Positions 8,101-14,802 of a stretch of 56,007 bases of DNA are shown here, one piece after another. A program made the translations under genes and the position numbers. Each line of letters starts with the position of its first letter. The first letter of the stretch is position 1. The notes under the pieces were generated by a model that saw nothing but the letters and a program-made list of their open reading frames with translations, had not been told where the DNA came from and did no database searches. Source of the DNA: a virus; IMG/VR virus record IMGVR_UViG_3300042389_001858, positions 1 to 56,007 of that record. One strand, 5' to 3'.

Positions 8101-8976
8101 CGGTGGGATGCGCAGGGAACGAATGAAGATGCCCGATTTGCTAATACCGCCTGGGGGTGGGCTGTGGATCGCCCGATGTATATCCCGAGGCGCGACAAGC
8201 AGGGGCGTGTCGTCAAGGATCCGATCACAGGCGAAGCCATGCGCCAGCGTTGGGAGGCGAATACTCCGCAACTTTGGAATTCCGTAGCCCGCGAGGCGGG
8301 GCGCCAGCGCGTGAATGTGCAGCGCGGAGGCAGACTCTCGCGCGATGTTTTTGATGAAATGCGGGGCGCGCCCCGCCAGCGCGATGCCAGCGGGCGCATC
8401 AAAAAGCGCGAGTGGGAGAAAAGCTGGTTCCAGAATAAAGCCACGGAGATCGGGCTCACGGTAGCTGGATTGGGAGGGTTGGGGGCCATCCGCTACGCGA
8501 ACAACAATCCCGACACCAAGGCGGGCCGCGCCTGGCGCAATACCCAATCGAGTCTGCGCACCACCAAGGACAATCTCGCCGAGATCGGCTCGGCCATCAT
8601 GCGTGGAGCCACGAGCATCACCGCCAGGCGGCGGTTCTCCGCGAAATTGAGGAAACTTCGCGAGCTGGATGCTTTTGCCGAATACCAGGGATGGGATGTC
8701 CGCGATCCGCGAGGCCGCTCCGCCCGCGTCTTCGCGCCCGGCAGCCGCCGCCGCGAGCGCCGCCCCAAGGAGTGGCATGAAAAAACGGAAAACGAGCGCA
8801 AGCTCTGGAAAGCCGGATTGGTCGCCAGCGCGTTGGGTGGCGCGGGAGCAATGCTGGTTGGGCAACGCCTCGTCTCCGGGAAGTCGCTTGTGCCTTCGCG
8901 GTTTCTGCCGAAGAAGCCCGTGATCGATCCCGAAAAGGTGGTGACGGGCGTGAATTTCAAAAAAGGAGCCGCATGA
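5101..8976 (+). CDS. 1291-residue tag-repeat protein, possible internal-head polyprotein
   Basis: No known family recognised. Seen: seven tag-like motifs at about residues 71-76 (MKLREF), 455-466 (NLADRLRGIRYF), 584-594 (LAAKFRGVKEF), 711-721 (LAAKLRGLKEF), 803-809 (MSAKFFE), 982-994 (MSARLLRARLRLF) and 1179-1189 (FSAKLRKLREL). Between them lie about ten Gly/Ala-rich hydrophobic segments of membrane-spanning length, e.g. around 101-124, 690-705, 825-845 and 930-950. Residues 165-440 are a low-complexity Pro/Ala/Lys linker. The protein is strongly basic. Inference: a polyprotein or multi-segment ejection protein cut by the prohead protease at the LxE/VxE steps. It lies between portal and capsid genes. 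A structural pilot or membrane-pore protein is an alternative. Confidence 0.65.
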   Translation: MSLPLIEKAYDLYKTKKKRPWAFKKAADSAKLLSPAQSAQLFKLAKGMRKSANPELYPEQMRLLTVGRSGMKLREFRYYPYPGNPYDKDFAQEREKERRHGLIKAGLVGAGLLGGGALVGRGLFRAGVSAAARRADDLAREVDFLKTAKKAEKLDEVAPAAKSRKPIKVAATPPPAPKTTLPPPPPPAPPAAVDKSIQAEGRKRAPVQTKAIEQLKDSGQISQSDATAEIQEIVAGAKPTRKLTPRQQVLAKRQAKVAKFASAQSSAAPAPAVPKAPAPPKAKPKAAPAPVPAARASDEFWEKEGLGKVPLTGTPEQNAALRKKLEETYAAGGFKGRVKGDVIDDVRASLAKAGESAGKSDFPPGLSEALRQEAKKSNPPKAAKKSKKSKAEDDDLDDPGASPEEAEWEEALNKNQKPEPKSKSKASKAPAKGEKLSYAEKIAARVKAKRQKKKNLADRLRGIRYFNFQTDEGGIPFTGKVAKDRFIKQIRDQDLRRRDSNLLRAGAAGALAGVLFRGRLSMGRRALIGAGLGAGGVIGTRAITDRTRDVYGERSHEAMRAEALPAIAGLGTAGWLATRRIRGLAAKFRGVKEFSILNKISNLTGMAQIKAGREALEKAKSNRQLRDIYRADAIKQNKFPYRDSDLQYEIESGMRHRAIARGTYAKYDVRRARNLINEGIRRRNISIGVGAGVAGLGAGAGYLATRKESNLAAKLRGLKEFEDYKLYYFKGRNTGIAARSADEARKKKKRGGDELVAVRTPNKTERSQMARGIWVRTRRDGKSPGQSRYGKGRGQGPARKKEMSAKFFEKRDKEKGGLNPYVGAALSGFGSGAALGSLALLRRGATFRSAAKTAGKLGLASAGIVGGGALLGSKIIGNPRDDESAPFTKRAAIGGALVGSGAGLAGALLLRRTKGGARALVGASKKTEPFSRPAMWLRKTPLAGAAGIGALGGALYGGAMGADEGQQVDSIRNLRKDLKKEMSARLLRARLRLFGRGDQARWDAQGTNEDARFANTAWGWAVDRPMYIPRRDKQGRVVKDPITGEAMRQRWEANTPQLWNSVAREAGRQRVNVQRGGRLSRDVFDEMRGAPRQRDASGRIKKREWEKSWFQNKATEIGLTVAGLGGLGAIRYANNNPDTKAGRAWRNTQSSLRTTKDNLAEIGSAIMRGATSITARRRFSAKLRKLRELDAFAEYQGWDVRDPRGRSARVFAPGSRRRERRPKEWHEKTENERKLWKAGLVASALGGAGAMLVGQRLVSGKSLVPSRFLPKKPVIDPEKVVTGVNFKKGAA
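5290..5313 (+). promoter_or_regulatory. internal TTGAC + ATG: alternative start of the 1291-residue gene
   Basis: TTGAC at 5290-5294 is followed after 16 nt by an in-frame ATG at 5311, codon 71 of the larger ORF. The shorter product would begin MKLREF, i.e. with a tag at its extreme N-terminus as in the other tagged proteins. Both starts carry the motif, so either or both may be used. Confidence 0.5.
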
Positions 8977-9623
8977 CCGATCCCCGTCCCCGCAACAACC
9001 AGGGTCAATTCGCCCCGCAGGGCATGGACGGCATCGATGCCAACACCACATCCACGGCCTACAATCCGCAACTCATCGAGCAACGCAAACTCTCGCTGAT
9101 CGAAAAAATCCGCCGAATGCGCGGCGTGCGCAATGGCGTGGAGGAATCCGTGCCGCAGCAATTCTCCATGAAAACAAAACTCCGCCTGCGTGAACTGGCT
9201 CGCCAGACCTTTGATCCCTACGCTCCGCAACCCGCCCAACCTGGGCAGGGATCGCAGGATTTCCGCAATGCGGCGATCGGTATTGGCGCTTTGGGGGTGG
9301 GTGGCGGCGTGGCCTATGCCGGATGGCGCGGAGCGCAGGCCGCCAAGAGCGCGCAAGTGCTCACGGATGATGCGTTGAAAACCTCTGCCGAGGCTCGCAA
9401 AGCGGCTCGATCCGCCCGAGTCGCCGCCGCCCGCATGGGTCGCGCAGGCAAAGCAATCAAGACCCAACTCACCACTTTCCCGACATTCCGCAAAGCCGGT
9501 GGCGCAATCCGAAAGGCGCTCCGCTTCGAGGCTGACCTGGGGAGGTTGAGGGAACTCGCGGCCAGAAGCGAGCTGGCAAATGAAATGCGACGCCAGCGAA
9601 ACGCGGAGGCGAAGAAGAAATGA
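8973..9623 (+). CDS. tagged basic protein with Gly-rich hydrophobic segment, 216 aa
   Basis: Starts at an ATGA overlap with the 1291-residue gene. A tag-like stretch lies at residues 64-80 (FSMKTKLRLRELARQTF), a Gly-rich hydrophobic helix at about 98-120 (IGIGALGVGGGVAYAGW), then Ala/Arg/Lys-rich helices, and a second tag copy close to the C-terminus (188-206, GRLRELAARSELANEM). This repeats in miniature the tag-plus-glycine-helix unit of its neighbour. I infer an internal head protein processed by the protease. Not recognised as a named family. The stop overlaps the next gene. Confidence 0.7.
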   Translation: MTDPRPRNNQGQFAPQGMDGIDANTTSTAYNPQLIEQRKLSLIEKIRRMRGVRNGVEESVPQQFSMKTKLRLRELARQTFDPYAPQPAQPGQGSQDFRNAAIGIGALGVGGGVAYAGWRGAQAAKSAQVLTDDALKTSAEARKAARSARVAAARMGRAGKAIKTQLTTFPTFRKAGGAIRKALRFEADLGRLRELAARSELANEMRRQRNAEAKKK

Positions 9624-10633
9624 AAAAACAAACCTGGGCCTCGATCGCCCGCGATAGCGCGGAGAAGGCGCACAAGACCGAAGTGGATTCGCTCAAGGCG
9701 AAGCTCGCGCAATACGCGCAAACGGTTTCCGATCTGGAAAAGCAACTCGGCATCGCTCTCACGCTCGGCAAGGCGAAGGTGAAGTCGCGCGCCATGGAGG
9801 TTTCCATGCAGGACAAGGCCGAAGCCGTGGCCGTGGCCCTGCTCTCGGATGTCCACGCCGAGGAGGAAGTGACCAGCGCCTCCGTGAATGGCTTGAACGA
9901 ATACAGCCTCGCCATCGCCGAGGAGCGCATGGCGAAATTTTTCCGCACCACCGCCCGTCTCACCGAGATCGAGCGCGGCGGGGCTAAGATCGACACGCTC
10001 GTGCTCTGGCTTGGGGGCGATTTGTTCTCGGGAATGATCCATGAGGAACTCATGGAAACCTCCAAAAAAACGCCCACACAGATGATCCTCTGGCTGCAAG
10101 AGCGGCTCATGGAGGGCATCGCCACGCTGAAGCCGCATTTCGAGAGAATTTTGGTTCCCACCTCGTATGGCAACCACGGGCGCACGACCAAGAAGCCCCG
10201 TCACGCCACGGGGGCCGCGCACTCCTACGAGTGGCTCATGTATAAGATCCTCGAAGGCCGCTACGCCTCGGACAGCCAGGTGGAGTGGCAGGTGGCGGAT
10301 TCGTATTTCAACTATGTGAATCTTTACGGCAGGACGCTGCGGTTCCACCACGGGGACAATCTGAAATACAACGGGGGCATCGGCGATATTTCGATCAGCG
10401 TGAACAAGGCGATCGCTTCCTGGAACAAGGGCGCGAACCGTGCCGACCTCGATATTTTTGGGCACTGGCACCGGTATATGCAGCACTCGAACTGGCTCTG
10501 CAACGGATCCGTGATCGGATACAACGCCTTTGCCTTGAGTATCAAGGCTCCCGCAGATGAAGCGCCCTGTCAGACTTTCTTCCTCTACGATAAAAAGCGC
10601 GGGCGCACCGTCACCTCCCCGATTCTTCTGTGA
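9620..10633 (+). CDS. calcineurin-like metallophosphoesterase, 337 aa
   Basis: All five metal-binding blocks of the family are present in order: SDVH (76-79), GGD (132-134), GNH (184-186), HHGD (243-246) and GHWH (281-284). These enzymes use two metal ions to cleave phosphomono- or diesters. The N-terminal 60 residues form a coiled coil. The substrate cannot be told. It has no tag, unlike its neighbours. Metallophosphatases occur in phage genomes for DNA or nucleotide processing, but a place between head genes is unusual and may mean late expression or packaging. Starts at an ATGA overlap. Confidence 0.88.
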   Translation: MKKQTWASIARDSAEKAHKTEVDSLKAKLAQYAQTVSDLEKQLGIALTLGKAKVKSRAMEVSMQDKAEAVAVALLSDVHAEEEVTSASVNGLNEYSLAIAEERMAKFFRTTARLTEIERGGAKIDTLVLWLGGDLFSGMIHEELMETSKKTPTQMILWLQERLMEGIATLKPHFERILVPTSYGNHGRTTKKPRHATGAAHSYEWLMYKILEGRYASDSQVEWQVADSYFNYVNLYGRTLRFHHGDNLKYNGGIGDISISVNKAIASWNKGANRADLDIFGHWHRYMQHSNWLCNGSVIGYNAFALSIKAPADEAPCQTFFLYDKKRGRTVTSPILL

Positions 10634-10645
10634 ACCCACACGCCT

Positions 10646-11113
10646 ATGCCAGACTGGAAAAAACTCCTCGCCGATCAACAGCGCCGCAAATACTCAAACG
10701 ATCCCAACCGCCAATGGAGCACCTATTCCAGGCAGGGCTGGGAAAAGGCCGAGCGCATCGCCGAGGAGTTGGATTGCAATCCCAACCAAGTCGGTGTGCT
10801 TTTGAAGGACAGCATTCAAGCCAAGCTCATCGAGCGCGAGGAATTCATGATTTGGAACCGAGAGGCCGATCGTCTTGAGAAGGTGGTGGCCTTCCGGAAG
10901 GTTCGCCCCGGGCAGCAGGCTGCGGGCGCAAAGGCCAAGCCTGTAAAAATGCCAAAGCCGGCGGCAGGAATGCGGGTGCGCAGCCGGCGGGGCCACTTCG
11001 GGAAAATCAAGTCCATCTCGGGGTCGAAGTGTGAAATTGTTTGGGATTCGGGAACAATTACCAATCCGGGGCTGAAGGCCTTTAAAAAAAGAGACATCCT
11101 TGTGGAGCCATGA
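10646..11113 (+). CDS. putative winged-helix protein with C-terminal SH3/KOW-like domain, 155 aa
   Basis: Residues 30-85 read as helix-turn-helix with wing (WEKAERIAEELDCNPNQVG, then AKLIEREEFMIWNREADRL). After a Lys/Pro linker, the last 50 residues form short beta strands (AGMRVRSRRGHFGKIKSI, CEIVWDSGTITN) like an SH3 or KOW fold. This suggests nucleic-acid binding, perhaps a late regulator. Fold-level inference only; no family name can be given. Confidence 0.55.
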   Translation: MPDWKKLLADQQRRKYSNDPNRQWSTYSRQGWEKAERIAEELDCNPNQVGVLLKDSIQAKLIEREEFMIWNREADRLEKVVAFRKVRPGQQAAGAKAKPVKMPKPAAGMRVRSRRGHFGKIKSISGSKCEIVWDSGTITNPGLKAFKKRDILVEP

Positions 11114-11116
11114 GCC

Positions 11117-11386
11117 ATGAAAAAAAAGCAGGCGAGCGGCGGCAAAAAAGAAAAGGGACCGTGCGAGAATCGGCGGGAAATCCTCGAGGCAATCAAGAGC
11201 CAGCTTGCTGAGCATTTTGATGCCGGGGTGGGCATCGTGTGCTATGAGCAGTCTGCGGAAACGCATTTCTTCACCTTCCAGTTTGGAAACTCGTTTGCCG
11301 TGGAGGCGATGGGCAACAAGCTGCAAGAAACCATCTCCGAGTCTTCTGCGGATGATGATGGCGACGAGGAGGAGGAAGAGGATTAG
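11117..11386 (+). CDS. hypothetical protein with acidic tail, 89 aa
   Basis: Lys-rich start (MKKKQASGGKKEK), a compact middle with FFTFQFGNSFAVEAMG, and a C-terminus of almost only Asp and Glu (DDDGDEEEEED). It starts 3 nt after the previous stop and precedes the protease. Possibly a small chaperone or connector. Family not recognised. Confidence 0.6.
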   Translation: MKKKQASGGKKEKGPCENRREILEAIKSQLAEHFDAGVGIVCYEQSAETHFFTFQFGNSFAVEAMGNKLQETISESSADDDGDEEEEED

Positions 11387-11395
11387 CCGTTTTCG

Positions 11396-11400
11396 TTGAC
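11396..11400 (+). promoter_or_regulatory. TTGAC start-associated motif (protease)
   Basis: TTGAC lies 17 nt before ATG 11418. No SD is present. Confidence 0.55.
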
Positions 11401-11417
11401 GCGCCCCGGTATGGGGC

Positions 11418-12731
11418 ATGGCAGACCTTAAAGAATTTTTTGCTCCGTTCGTTACGCAGAAGGTCGATCCGTCCAACGGAATCATCTATGGCGTTTCGGT
11501 GATCACCAGCGGGATCAAGGCTCGCGGGCACGATCTCGAAGTCGATGCCACGACCCTCTCGCAAATCAAAGAATGCGCCGAAAAGCTCGGCACCGTTCCC
11601 GTAAAGTGGAACCACCGCACCGGCGCGGATGCCGTGGCCGGGTATCTCGAAAATTTCCGCATCGAGGGGGGGAAGCTCCTTGGTGATTGGCACCTTCTTA
11701 AGACCCACGCGCAATACGGCCAGGCTATTGAAATGGCGCAGCGCATGCCGCGCAATGTGGGCCTCTCCGCCGCGTTTATGGGCGAGGATGAAGTGAGCGG
11801 CGGTTCCAAAAAGGCCCGCTGTTCCGAACTGATTTCCGTGGATCTCGTGGCGCAACCCGCCGCGAACCCGAACGGGCTCTTCGAGGCGAAGCTCCCCTCC
11901 GATCCTACGGAACTTGCCTCACAAGTTGACACCTCCACTTCTAACCGTATGGATCAAAACACCAACACCAACACCAACGCAGCGGCGGCCGAAGAGCCTT
12001 CTATGAAGGATGTCCTGGCGGCCCTGAACAAGCTCACTGAGCAGGTTACTGCACAGCAAGAGTCCATCGCCGCACTGCAAGGTGCGGGCAATCAAGATGC
12101 CGAGGAGATTTCCCTCGAAGAGATCATGAATCTCTCCGACGAGGACATCGCCCAGCTTCTCCAGGCCGGTGAAATCACCGAAGAGGACGCCGCCGGGATC
12201 AAGGCTTATCAAGCCGAAGTCATCGCCGCCGTCGAAGCCGAAGAGGCTGGCGAAGGTCAAGAGGACAAGGGCGAACTCGCCACTGCTGGAGCCGCCGCCG
12301 ATGGCAGCGATAGCTCCTCCACCGGCTCATCTGCCGAACTTTCCGCACTTCAAAAGCAGGTCAAGGAACTCAGCGCCCGTTTCGAGCGCGAAGATGCCGC
12401 CGCCGAGAACGCCGAAATCGAGCACTACTTTTCCACCATCGAGGGCAACCTCACCGCGCTGGCCGAAGAGAAGGCCAAGCTCACCGAGTTGAGCGAAAAG
12501 CTCCAGGCCGAGAACGAGGCCCTGCGCCACGCGGTCAAGACCGGCACCCGTCCGCTGGCGTTCAGCGCTGAGGGTCGCGCCACCACTGGCAGCCAGGGCG
12601 AACTTCACGAGTTTGATGCGCGCGTGAAGGCCCACACCGACTCGGGCAAAACCCACGCCCAAGCGGTCATGCTGGCTCACAAAGAAAATCCCGAAGCCCA
12701 CCAAGACTGGATTCGGAACCAAAACAAGTAA
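11418..12731 (+). CDS. prohead protease fused to scaffold, 437 aa
   Basis: Residues 1-160 match the phage prohead serine protease fold: PVKWNHR with a candidate catalytic His (H66), GLSAAF with a candidate Ser (S117), and a later SVDLVAQPAANPNGLFEA strand typical of this group. Residues 178-437 are an acidic, Ala/Glu-rich coiled-coil scaffold. The N-terminus MADLKEF and a C-terminal GELHEFD (395-400) carry short tag/cleavage-like LKE and LHE steps, so self-processing is plausible. In lambda, C and Nu3 share this layout, with the scaffold made from an internal start. It acts in the prohead before DNA packaging. TTGAC lies upstream; the decoration and capsid genes follow. Confidence 0.88.
   Translation: MADLKEFFAPFVTQKVDPSNGIIYGVSVITSGIKARGHDLEVDATTLSQIKECAEKLGTVPVKWNHRTGADAVAGYLENFRIEGGKLLGDWHLLKTHAQYGQAIEMAQRMPRNVGLSAAFMGEDEVSGGSKKARCSELISVDLVAQPAANPNGLFEAKLPSDPTELASQVDTSTSNRMDQNTNTNTNAAAAEEPSMKDVLAALNKLTEQVTAQQESIAALQGAGNQDAEEISLEEIMNLSDEDIAQLLQAGEITEEDAAGIKAYQAEVIAAVEAEEAGEGQEDKGELATAGAAADGSDSSSTGSSAELSALQKQVKELSARFEREDAAAENAEIEHYFSTIEGNLTALAEEKAKLTELSEKLQAENEALRHAVKTGTRPLAFSAEGRATTGSQGELHEFDARVKAHTDSGKTHAQAVMLAHKENPEAHQDWIRNQNK
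11926..11930 (+). promoter_or_regulatory. internal TTGAC motif for nested scaffold start
   Basis: TTGAC lies inside the protease ORF, 18 nt before the in-frame ATG at 11949, right at the domain boundary. Confidence 0.5.
11949..12731 (+). CDS. nested scaffold protein, 260 aa, internal in-frame start
   Basis: An in-frame ATG (codon 178 of the fusion ORF) follows TTGAC by 18 nt. The product starts MDQNTNTNTN and consists of the acidic coiled-coil part only, with no protease residues. It would supply scaffold in excess of protease, as lambda Nu3 does within C. The LHE step at fusion residues 396-398 would let the protease trim the C-terminus. Support is the motif position and the lambda precedent; expression is not proven. 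Confidence 0.6.
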   Translation: MDQNTNTNTNAAAAEEPSMKDVLAALNKLTEQVTAQQESIAALQGAGNQDAEEISLEEIMNLSDEDIAQLLQAGEITEEDAAGIKAYQAEVIAAVEAEEAGEGQEDKGELATAGAAADGSDSSSTGSSAELSALQKQVKELSARFEREDAAAENAEIEHYFSTIEGNLTALAEEKAKLTELSEKLQAENEALRHAVKTGTRPLAFSAEGRATTGSQGELHEFDARVKAHTDSGKTHAQAVMLAHKENPEAHQDWIRNQNK

Positions 12732-12749
12732 CCAAGGAGAAAAAATACC

Positions 12750-13106
12750 ATGAATTTCAACAATGTTGTTTCGCTCCCCGCCGCCGCTGATTTGCGTGGC
12801 AAGGAGCACACCGCCGTCAGGCTCACCGCAACCGGCGTCAATATCGCCGGAGCCTCCGATCGGGTCATCGGCACCGTCATTCGCGGAGCCAATACCGGCG
12901 ATGCGGCGGATGTGTTTTTGAAGGCCGAGGGCCTTCGCTATGTCCGCGTCGGCAATGCCACTGCAATCGCGATTGCAGACGAACTCGAGCAGGCCGCCAA
13001 TGGCGAATATGTCAAGAAGACCACAGGGGCGACCGCCGCTCTCGCGCTCGAGGCGGCTCCTGCCAACAGCAACGGCGGCGGAATGATCCGCGCCATCCTG
13101 CTGTAA
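12750..13106 (+). CDS. capsid decoration (cement) protein, 118 aa
   Basis: A small beta-rich, Ala/Gly-rich protein between scaffold and capsid genes, the place of lambda D-type or DUF2190-type decoration proteins that stabilise the expanded shell. The sequence reads MNFNNVVSLPAAADLRGKEH, then strands and NGGGMIRAILL at the end. It has one of the few true SD sites in the late region (AAGGAG, about 9 nt before ATG), consistent with high expression. Confidence 0.7.
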   Translation: MNFNNVVSLPAAADLRGKEHTAVRLTATGVNIAGASDRVIGTVIRGANTGDAADVFLKAEGLRYVRVGNATAIAIADELEQAANGEYVKKTTGATAALALEAAPANSNGGGMIRAILL

Positions 13107-13136
13107 CGATCACCACAACATCAAGGACCAACAACC

Positions 13137-14096
13137 ATGCCTTACAATACCACAGATTCCGTTCCTCGGCAGGATATCAGCACTCTCCTCATGGAGGCTG
13201 TCCACCAGGAGAAACACTACATCGCCCCCATGCTTCTGCCCATCTACGGCAGCGAGCGCGAGGTCGGTCGCTATCCGAAATTCACGATCGGCAAGTGCGA
13301 GCTTCTCAAGCGCGAGAGCCAGAAGCGCGGAGCCACCGGCACTTACAACGAGAGCGAAGAACTCTTCGAATGGGACAGCTACCAGACCGCTGAATACGGC
13401 CACGAGAAACGCATCGATGATGTCGTGCGCAAGCAAATGCGCGACTTCTTCGACGCGGAAATGGTCACGGCCAAGTTCTGCTCGAACAAGCTGATGCTGG
13501 ATTACGAAGTGGAGGCGGCTACCGCCCTCTACAATCCCTCAACCTTCACCGCCACCTCGGCGGGCACCGCCTACACCGAGGCGAACCTCGACACCATGGA
13601 TGTCCCTGCGGATATCAATGCGCTCATCGAGTCGCTCACCCTCGTCGGCGAAGAACCGAACACGATGGTCCTGAGTCTCCCGCTCTTCAACCGCATCAAG
13701 CGCTCGAAGAAGCTCCAGACCTACCTCTACGGCCACCTGAACACCACGCAGGGCGGCTCGAACATCACCAGCCAGATCATTGCCGACGCCTTTGGCATCG
13801 CCAATGTCATCGTCGCCAAGAAGAGCCACGACAACGCCATCAAAGGCAAAACCAATGTCGTGCCCGTCTGGTCGAACAACTACATCTGGATCGGCGATGT
13901 GCAGGGCGGCGACTTCATGAACGGCGGCGCTGGCCGCACGATCATCTGGGATGCCGACTCCGAAGGCGGTCTCTTCACCTCGGATCAATACCGCGACGAA
14001 GCCCGCCGCGGCGACAAGATCCGCGTGCGCAGCAACCGCGTGATCAAGATCATCAACCCGAATTCGGCCCGTCTCATCACGACGAACTGGGCCTAA
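13137..14096 (+). CDS. major capsid protein, HK97 fold, 319 aa
   Basis: The shell protein. Position after the decoration gene, length and composition fit. Marks include LLMEAVHQEKHYIAPMLLPI in the N-arm, a WDSYQTAEYGHEKRIDD segment, a helix with NTMVLSLPLFNRIKRSKKL (spine/P-domain) and a C-terminal GDKIRVRSNRVIKIIN strand. The N-arm LLME step could be a protease site (LxE), but this is not sure. An AAGGA stretch lies 15 nt upstream of the ATG. Confidence 0.88.
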   Translation: MPYNTTDSVPRQDISTLLMEAVHQEKHYIAPMLLPIYGSEREVGRYPKFTIGKCELLKRESQKRGATGTYNESEELFEWDSYQTAEYGHEKRIDDVVRKQMRDFFDAEMVTAKFCSNKLMLDYEVEAATALYNPSTFTATSAGTAYTEANLDTMDVPADINALIESLTLVGEEPNTMVLSLPLFNRIKRSKKLQTYLYGHLNTTQGGSNITSQIIADAFGIANVIVAKKSHDNAIKGKTNVVPVWSNNYIWIGDVQGGDFMNGGAGRTIIWDADSEGGLFTSDQYRDEARRGDKIRVRSNRVIKIINPNSARLITTNWA

Positions 14097-14102
14097 CCGG
14101 AT

Positions 14103-14140
14103 GGAGGGGGCCGCTTAGCCGGGCTGCGGCGGCTCCCTCC
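14103..14140 (+). terminator. GC-rich hairpin after the capsid gene
   Basis: GGAGGG (14103-14108) pairs with CCCTCC (14135-14140), and GCCGC (14110-14114) with GCGGC (14126-14130). There is no T-run, so it could be an RNA processing or attenuation structure rather than a terminator. Confidence 0.4.
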
Positions 14141-14152
14141 CCACTCTTTCAC

Positions 14153-14226
14153 CGCAGGATAGAGAAATGGTATCTCACAAGGCCCATAACCTTGGGTTTC
14201 GGGTTCAACTCCCGATCCTGCTACCA
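14153..14226 (+). tRNA. tRNA-Met-type (anticodon CAT), with encoded CCA
   Basis: All four arms fold: acceptor 2-7/66-71, D stem GAGA/TCTC, anticodon stem CAAGG/CCTTG, T stem TCGGG/CCCGA with loop TTCAACT, discriminator A and CCA at 14224-14226. The anticodon loop is CCCATAA, so the anticodon is CAT (Met, or Ile if lysidine-modified). Odd points: C at position 33 where nearly all tRNAs have U; a C1.U72 mismatch; and A11:U24, an initiator-like purine-pyrimidine order. Only two of the three initiator G:C anticodon-stem pairs are present. It lies between the capsid gene and a terminator. Confidence 0.85.
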
Positions 14227-14245
14227 CCTTCCACACCACAACCGC

Positions 14246-14280
14246 TGGCAGACCGGTCCCGCAAGTCTGCCATTTTTTTT
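14246..14280 (+). terminator. Rho-independent terminator after tRNA
   Basis: TGGCAGAC (14246-14253) pairs perfectly with GTCTGCCA (14265-14272) across an 11-nt loop, followed by eight T. The T-run ends directly at the ATG of the next gene (14281), leaving no room for an SD. Readthrough or antitermination would be needed to express that gene from upstream. Confidence 0.85.
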
Positions 14281-14799
14281 ATGAAGAAACTCGACCTTAA
14301 GACCAACCTCCGCGAACTCGCGGCACGCTCCGAAAAACTCAAGGAATTCGCCATGGTGCGAGCCGCCGATGGCCGCTTCATCGAAGTGGACGAGGAGGAT
14401 GCGGGCATGAGTGCAGGCACGGCGATCAAAGCCGGAGCCGGAGCTGCCGCCTTGGGTGGCGCAGGCTACGGAGCCTACCGTGGCCATCAGGCAATCATGG
14501 GCAAATACGGCACTCGCGGCTTGCTCGAAAACATCGATCCCAAGCTCCCTGCCGCCTACGCCAAGACTTCCGCCGCAGGCACCGCCGCCGCTTCGCCGAT
14601 GCAGGCCTACCGCTCCGCCGCCACGGATCTCGGCAACACCATTTCCAGCCGCGCCAGCCAAGGCTTGGCCGCCGGCAAAACGGCTTATGCCCGCCTCGGC
14701 GACCGCGCCACAGCGGCAGCCAAATACCCTGGCTTCACGCTCGGCCGCATCGGCCGCGCCATCCGCAAGGGCCTCGGCGCAGCGCTCAAGCTCCGCTGA
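14281..14799 (+). CDS. tagged protein with Gly-rich hydrophobic segment, 172 aa
   Basis: N-terminal tag at residues 7-23 (KTNLRELAARSEKLKEF), then AMVRAADGRFIEVDEED, a Gly/Ala hydrophobic helix at about 47-66 and a basic helical C-terminus. Same plan as the 216-residue protein at 8973 and units of the 1291-residue protein. The frame is open further upstream into the tRNA, but ATG 14281 places the tag at the N-terminus. There is no ribosome-binding site: the terminator T-run abuts the start. Inferred internal head protein. Confidence 0.7.
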   Translation: MKKLDLKTNLRELAARSEKLKEFAMVRAADGRFIEVDEEDAGMSAGTAIKAGAGAAALGGAGYGAYRGHQAIMGKYGTRGLLENIDPKLPAAYAKTSAAGTAAASPMQAYRSAATDLGNTISSRASQGLAAGKTAYARLGDRATAAAKYPGFTLGRIGRAIRKGLGAALKLR

Positions 14800-14802
14800 T
14801 CC

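Noticed and set aside
7186-9051. Long minus-strand ORF opposite the 1291-residue gene
   Set aside because: Also an antisense shadow; composition is not protein-like and the tags and coupling support the plus strand.
14167-14280. Start of the 172-residue tagged gene upstream, within the tRNA
   Set aside because: The frame is open, but it would translate the tRNA and terminator; ATG 14281 puts the tag at the N-terminus as in its neighbours.
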